64,000 nucleotides of DNA, taken from positions 248,001 to 312,000 of the forward strand of contig NZ_AULE01000023.1 in assembly GCF_000425125.1 (NCBI RefSeq), in the 5' to 3' direction. The stretch comes from Paenibacillus taiwanensis DSM 18679. Lineage in GTDB: Bacteria; Bacillota; Bacilli; Paenibacillales; Paenibacillaceae. A model generated the notes under the pieces. That model had not been told where the DNA came from and did not search any database. It worked only from the letters and a program-made list of their open reading frames with translations. Positions 59,696 to 64,000 of the stretch are shown in pieces. Positions within the stretch are counted from its first letter, which is position 1, and every line of letters begins with the position of its first letter. The translations under genes were made by a program, and so were the position numbers.

Positions 59696-60949
59696 ATGGG
59701 AACGACAAACGTAATGATGGAGCATATTGTACGCGCGCATCACGTACTGAAGGAAGTAATTGTACGCACGCCGCTACAGCGTGATCCGATACTGTCTGCA
59801 AGATACGATTGTAATGTGTATTTGAAGCGGGAAGATTTGCAGGTTGTCCGGTCATTTAAAATTAGAGGCGCCTACAACAAGATTCGTCATCTGTCTGAGG
59901 AAGAACTGCAACGAGGCATCGTATGTGCTAGTGCAGGCAACCATGCACAGGGCGTAGCGTTTTCTTGTCAGGCTCTTCGTATTCAGGGCACCATTGTAAT
60001 GCCTAGCACGACGCCAAGTCAGAAGGTAACACAAGTGAAGCGGTTCGGTGGCACCTATGTAAATGTAGTGCTGACAGGGGATACGTATGATGATGCTTAC
60101 GAAGCAGCTATGAAAGTGTGTGACGAAAATGGCATGACGTTTATTCATCCGTTTGATGATCCTTACATCGTAGCAGGTAATGGAACCGTCGGGATGGAAA
60201 TTATGGAGTCGCTTGATGCCCCCGCAGATTATACATTTGTGACGATCGGTGGTGGAGGACTAGCGGCAGGTGTAGGCTCTTACATTAAGACAGTAAGTCC
60301 GACCACACGCATAATCGGGGTAGAACCGCAAGGTGCAGCGTCTATGACTGAGGCGCTAGCGCAAAAAGAAGTTGTAACTTTGCAGCATATCGACAAATTC
60401 GTAGACGGTGCGGCTGTCAAACGTGTGGGGCAGCTTCCTTTTGAAATTTGCTCCCAGGTGCTTGATGACGTGATTCACGTTCCAGAAGGCAAAGCATGCA
60501 CGACTATTTTACAACTCTACAATGAAAGCGCGATTGTAGTAGAGCCTGCGGGTGCTTTAACGATAGCGGCACTGGATTTGTACCGTGAACATATTCGTGG
60601 GAAGACAGTGGTGTGCGTAGTCAGTGGTGGTAACAACGATATTGACCGGATGCAGGAAATCAAAGAACGTTCACTTATATATGAAGGATTAAAATATTAT
60701 TTCACGGTTAACTTCCCGCAGCGTGCGGGAGCCCTGCGCGAGTTTTTGCAGGAGGTGCTCGGGCCAAATGATGATATTACGCGGTTTGAGTATTATAAGA
60801 AGCATAATAAGGACAATGGGGCAGCGCTGGTGGGTATAGAACTCCAGCATCCTGACGATTATGCGCCATTGCTCGCACGGATGAAGAAGAAAAACTTAAC
60901 TTATATTGAAGTCAACAAAGATTCTGTCTTGTTTGACTTGTTAGTGTAA
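59696..60949 (+). CDS. ilvA: Threonine ammonia-lyase (threonine deaminase)
   Basis: A 417-residue PLP enzyme that converts threonine to 2-oxobutanoate, the first step of isoleucine synthesis. Lys55 in [10 protein letters not shown] binds [16 protein letters not shown] and [14 protein letters not shown] bind the phosphate and substrate. The C-terminal 80 residues ([23 protein letters not shown]...) are one ACT-like regulatory domain, as in Bacillus IlvA, where it mediates isoleucine feedback. The start is the ATG after GAGGAGCTGG. Regulation by the T-box leader is clear. Confidence 0.94.
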   Translation: MGTTNVMMEHIVRAHHVLKEVIVRTPLQRDPILSARYDCNVYLKREDLQVVRSFKIRGAYNKIRHLSEEELQRGIVCASAGNHAQGVAFSCQALRIQGTIVMPSTTPSQKVTQVKRFGGTYVNVVLTGDTYDDAYEAAMKVCDENGMTFIHPFDDPYIVAGNGTVGMEIMESLDAPADYTFVTIGGGGLAAGVGSYIKTVSPTTRIIGVEPQGAASMTEALAQKEVVTLQHIDKFVDGAAVKRVGQLPFEICSQVLDDVIHVPEGKACTTILQLYNESAIVVEPAGALTIAALDLYREHIRGKTVVCVVSGGNNDIDRMQEIKERSLIYEGLKYYFTVNFPQRAGALREFLQEVLGPNDDITRFEYYKKHNKDNGAALVGIELQHPDDYAPLLARMKKKNLTYIEVNKDSVLFDLLV

Positions 60950-61064
60950 GCTCGTAGTTGAACTGGACAGACGTTACCGTTATATTATGGAGAATAAGCA
61001 TAGTCCCTTGTGCACTATAAATAACAATTTACTTGTTGTGAGGACATTCAGAAAGGTTGATATT

Positions 61065-62732
61065 ATGGAGAACTCGAATCACACTTCTAATTTTATACGT
61101 AACATTATCGTGGAAGACCTAAAGGAAGGTCGCGTGAATGAAATCATTACACGTTTTCCACCAGAACCGAACGGCTACCTGCATATTGGGCACGCGAAGT
61201 CGATCTGTTTGAACTTTGAACTCGCTAAAGAATTTAAAGGCCGCGCGAACTTGCGATTTGATGATACGAATCCGATTAAAGAAGATCAAGAGTATGTCGA
61301 TTCCATTAAGCAGGACGTGGAATGGCTTGGCTTTACATGGGATGAGCTTAATTTTGCGTCGAATTACTTTGAAGAGATGTACAATCGGGCTATTGTGCTC
61401 ATCAATAAAGGTAAAGCTTTTGTGTGCGACTTGAACGCTGAGCAAATTCGTGAGACGCGTGGCACGCTGACGGAGCCAGGCCAGAATAGCCCTTACCGTG
61501 ATCGTACTGTGGAAGAGAACTTGGAGCTGTTCGATCGTATGCGCAAGGGAGAGTTTGGGAACGGGGAGAAAGTGCTGCGTGCCAAAATTGACATGTTATC
61601 ACCTAACATTAACTTGCGCGATCCGGTCATTTATCGAGTGTCTCACACGCCGCACCACAACACGGGCGACCAATGGTGTATTTATCCGATGTATGCTTTT
61701 GCACACCCGATCGAAGATGCTATCGAAGGGATAACGCACTCTATTTGTACGCTGGAGTTTGAGGATCAGCGTCCATTTTACGATTGGGTTGTCGCAGAGA
61801 CAGAAATGGAAAAGGTTCCTCATCAATATGAATTTGCACGTTTAAACTTGACCAATACGGTTATGAGTAAACGGAAGCTGAAGCAGCTCGTGGATGAAGG
61901 AGTGGTTGACGGCTGGGACGATCCGCGTATGCCAACGATCTCTGGTTTGCGCCGTCGTGGCTTTACACCGGAATCGATCCGTACGTTTTGCCGCGAGATT
62001 GGCGTGACGAAGAGTAATGGAACTATCGACTCGAAGTATTTGGATTACTTTATTCGTGAAGACCTGAAGTTGAAGGCTCCACGCACGATGGGTATTCTTA
62101 AGCCGCTTAAAGTCGTCATTACGAACTATCCAGAGGGCGAAGTGGAGTGGCTGGACGCTGAAATCAACCCAGAAGTTCCAGAGATGGGTCTGCGCCAGAT
62201 TCCGTTTTCGCGCGAGTTGTATATTGAGCAAGACGACTTTATGGAGAATCCTCCAAACAAGTATTTCCGCTTGTTCCCTGGCAACGAGGTGCGCTTAAAG
62301 CACGCATACTTCATTAAGTGTAATGACTTTGTGAAGGATGAAGCAGGTAATGTGGTGGAAATTCATTGTACGTATGACCAAGAAACGAAGAGTGGCAGCG
62401 GATTTACAGGCCGTAAAGTAAAAGGCACGATCCACTGGGTGGAAGCCACACACGCCGTTCCAGCGGAGTTCCGCTTGTACGAGCCGCTTATTCTGGATGA
62501 AGCGGAAGAAGCAGAGGGCGAAGGCAGCTTCCTCGATCATTTGAACCCAAATTCGATCGTAACGGAGCAGGGCTTTGTTGAGCCAAATATGAAGGATGTG
62601 CAACCTCAAGATAAATTCCAATTTTTCCGTCATGGCTACTTTAATGCTGATTCAAAGTATACGAAGGATGGCAATATTGTATTTAACTTGATTGTATCTT
62701 TGAAGAGTTCTTTTGAACTGCCCAAGTCATAA
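61065..62732 (+). CDS. glnS: Glutaminyl-tRNA synthetase
   Basis: A 555-residue class I synthetase, close to the 550 residues of GlnRS. The HIGH motif is in [21 protein letters not shown] and [15 protein letters not shown] follow, and the KMSKS-like motif is MSKRKL. The C-terminal two beta-barrels are complete. The GlnRS class (not GluRS) is shown by the length, the FDDTNP..E..EYVDSI block and the bacterial GlnRS end. The ATG at 61065 follows AGAAAGG. Many Firmicutes lack GlnRS and use GatCAB, so this gene was probably gained by transfer in the lineage. A terminator follows. Confidence 0.93.
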   Translation: MENSNHTSNFIRNIIVEDLKEGRVNEIITRFPPEPNGYLHIGHAKSICLNFELAKEFKGRANLRFDDTNPIKEDQEYVDSIKQDVEWLGFTWDELNFASNYFEEMYNRAIVLINKGKAFVCDLNAEQIRETRGTLTEPGQNSPYRDRTVEENLELFDRMRKGEFGNGEKVLRAKIDMLSPNINLRDPVIYRVSHTPHHNTGDQWCIYPMYAFAHPIEDAIEGITHSICTLEFEDQRPFYDWVVAETEMEKVPHQYEFARLNLTNTVMSKRKLKQLVDEGVVDGWDDPRMPTISGLRRRGFTPESIRTFCREIGVTKSNGTIDSKYLDYFIREDLKLKAPRTMGILKPLKVVITNYPEGEVEWLDAEINPEVPEMGLRQIPFSRELYIEQDDFMENPPNKYFRLFPGNEVRLKHAYFIKCNDFVKDEAGNVVEIHCTYDQETKSGSGFTGRKVKGTIHWVEATHAVPAEFRLYEPLILDEAEEAEGEGSFLDHLNPNSIVTEQGFVEPNMKDVQPQDKFQFFRHGYFNADSKYTKDGNIVFNLIVSLKSSFELPKS

Positions 62733-62836
62733 TTTCATCTGCATGTGAAGATCGACAATTGGCTAGTCAAATAAATGTGAGGATGTTTGCGGCTTGGTCC
62801 GTGGCATAACACATAAAGTACACAAGTAAGTACATG

Positions 62837-62871
62837 AACAGCACCGCTACTCGGCGGTGCTGTTTTTTTAA
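62837..62871 (+). terminator. Terminator after glnS
   Basis: AACAGCACCGC pairs with GCGGTGCTGTT around a six-base loop, followed by a T run. Confidence 0.9.
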
Positions 62872-62942
62872 ATGTCAGACAAGGAGTGTGTGCTGTATAT
62901 GATGTTCACCTTAAGAGGTAAAGGAAGCACTGCTCTGTACGA

Positions 62943-63686
62943 TTAACGTGTTGATGAAGGCCAGGAATCAAGCTGGATGGCATTGATCGCACAAATTCGA
63001 TCCCGCGTAAGCGCAAATGTAATCGACTCGATTACATGGCGATTTGATATTTGTTGGTCGGCATGAAAATCGCGAGGTGATAGCCAATCCTCATCTAATG
63101 GCGACACATCATCAAAATTAGGCGGATATACGGCGATGACCCGAATACCTTCTGGCTTTAGCCGCTGGCGTAGTCGATCAGTGAAGCCTGCTTGAGCGAA
63201 TTTGGCAGCGTAAAATGCTTCGTGGGCGGTCTCGTGTTGATAATTAGGCAAGCCACAAACCGATATTATATTTACAATGTCAGCGGCTGTTGAGCGACGC
63301 AGCAGGGGCAGCATGTGGCGTGTTACGAGCGAGGTGCCTAAGGCGGCGGAATTAATCGTATCACTGATGGCCTCATCGGTGACACTGTCCAGATCACCTT
63401 CAAGCCAGGTAGCCCCGTTATTGACGACAATATCGATAACAGCTGTTTCCTCGGCAACTGCTGTACAGAAAGCTTGAATTTGTTGCGGACTGCACAGATC
63501 CACAATATACGTTTTTGGAAGATGTCCCGTTGTGTCTTGAATCTGTTGACACGTTTCATCCAGACTTCCTGCTTGGCGAGCCGCTAGAAACAATTCGGCT
63601 CCCATTTCTGCAAATCGAATCGCCATAGCTCTCCCTAATCCTCTTCCTGCTCCAGTGATGACAACTTTTTTTCCTGCCAAGTCCAT
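62943..63686 (-). CDS. Short-chain dehydrogenase/reductase-family protein with changed active site
   Basis: A 247-residue Rossmann protein: NAD(P) motif TGAGRGLGRA, DLCSPQQ, NNGATW (in place of NNAG) and ISVCG with the catalytic Ser. Where the family has YxxxK the sequence reads F158-Y-A-A-K162, so the Tyr is replaced by Phe, with a Tyr one place later. The enzyme may be inactive or use another residue. ERICAIN near the end lies in a usual SDR C-terminal position. The start at 63686 (MDLAGKK) has GGAGGAAAG seven bases upstream; a start seven codons earlier is weaker. Confidence 0.85.
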   Translation of the reverse strand: MDLAGKKVVITGAGRGLGRAMAIRFAEMGAELFLAARQAGSLDETCQQIQDTTGHLPKTYIVDLCSPQQIQAFCTAVAEETAVIDIVVNNGATWLEGDLDSVTDEAISDTINSAALGTSLVTRHMLPLLRRSTAADIVNIISVCGLPNYQHETAHEAFYAAKFAQAGFTDRLRQRLKPEGIRVIAVYPPNFDDVSPLDEDWLSPRDFHADQQISNRHVIESITFALTRDRICAINAIQLDSWPSSTR

Positions 63687-63918
63687 AGTTCTTTCCTCCG
63701 TCTGCAAACGATTTGTCCCTACAAGTAGAAAGGTATATGCTGTAAGCGCGAAGTAAACCAGCCAGTTGTAGAGCGATCATATTAGACCGCTCATAAAAAG
63801 GCTAGTTAGCCTCTCCTACATTCTAAACATAAATGTTTAAAATGTATAGTTATAGCGTCGATATAGAGGGAATTGGATTGGCATGGGAGCAGCACCATAT
63901 GACCACATCACACCAAAA

Positions 63919-63947
63919 GCCCGTCGCCAGCATAAAGAGGGACGGGC
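63919..63947 (-). terminator. Probable terminator of a minus-strand gene beyond the window
   Basis: GCCCGTC (63919-63925) pairs with GACGGGC (63941-63947). On the minus strand it is followed by TTTT, so it would end a gene whose coding part lies to the right of the window. The bases 63687-63912 hold the SDR promoter region and nothing else I recognise. Confidence 0.5.
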
Positions 63948-64000
63948 ACTAAACGGTAACACCTTTAAAATGTGAAGATGAATAGGTGTTGTGGATCTTA

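Noticed and set aside
1-64000. CRISPR arrays, insertion sequences, prophage genes, tRNA or rRNA genes
   Set aside because: Looked for regular repeats, transposase motifs, phage structural genes and tRNA cloverleaf ends; none were seen.

Overview
The window reads as chromosomal DNA of a low-to-mid GC, endospore-former-like Firmicute, most likely a Paenibacillus or close relative. The grounds are strong AAGGAGG-type ribosome binding sites with ATG, GTG and TTG starts, T-box, TPP, guanine-type purine and preQ1 leaders, CcpA (cre) sites, many lipoproteins, a DUF3502-type solute-binding protein, and CcdC, PadR and LytTR proteins. Nothing in it looks like a prophage, insertion sequence, CRISPR array, tRNA or rRNA. 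Gene calls rest on reading the translated proteins; no database search was run.

Layout. 1-10.3 kb: end of an S9 peptidase gene, hrpB helicase, ccdC, a radical SAM/SPASM maturase followed by a 27-codon ORF with a perfect Shine-Dalgarno, two membrane transporters and a YciI protein. 10.4-13.5 kb: an ABC exporter operon led by a degenerate-ABC/LytTR regulator. 13.6-17.7 kb: a guanine-type purine riboswitch in front of a FAD-dependent oxidoreductase, a tandem pair of unknown beta-rich proteins, and a formate/nitrite channel. 18.0-42.2 kb: an anaerobic respiration region, described below, interrupted by a GH20 hexosaminidase, a stress/cell-wall type protein and a PadR-SEDS pair. 42.4-49.4 kb: PadR, a preQ1-controlled queuosine precursor transporter, a cre-controlled solute-binding lipoprotein with a sulfatase, a ZIP transporter and small unknowns. 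49.5-53.2 kb: a TPP-riboswitch operon for import of a thiamine precursor. 53.4-64 kb: two MFS exporters, a TatD-like hydrolase, a YuiF-like antiporter, T-box-ilvA, glnS and an SDR protein with a changed active site.

The most notable content is a complete-looking, rearranged flavin-based extracellular electron transfer (EET) system of the type described in Listeria. It comprises the membrane NADH dehydrogenase Ndh2 with a C-terminal membrane extension, the two-domain FMN lipoprotein PplA, EetA and EetB, an ECF transporter core (EcfA, EcfA', EcfT), the FMN transferase lipoprotein ApbE/FmnB, a long-chain prenyl diphosphate synthase with a small partner subunit, and a UbiA-family prenyltransferase. 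A secreted fumarate reductase split into separate FAD and FMN lipoproteins, and a Dcu-type C4-dicarboxylate transporter, lie beside it. Inference: NADH electrons pass through Ndh2 into a dedicated quinone, then EetA/EetB, then flavinylated PplA or the FMN lipoprotein, and end on fumarate or an external acceptor. ApbE would flavinylate the lipoproteins.

The regulation fits anaerobic control: two exact GTGAA-N4-TTCAC (Rex-type) palindromes before the fumarate reductase, and FNR/CRP-type TGTGA-N6-TCACA sites before the U32/prenyltransferase operon, the formate/nitrite channel (one mismatch) and ccdC. Departures from the Listeria layout deserve attention. The prenyltransferase resembles MqnP/UbiA rather than MenA and sits with a tandem U32 Fe-S protein and a class III aminotransferase. 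No separate flavin S-component is seen. The reductase is split.
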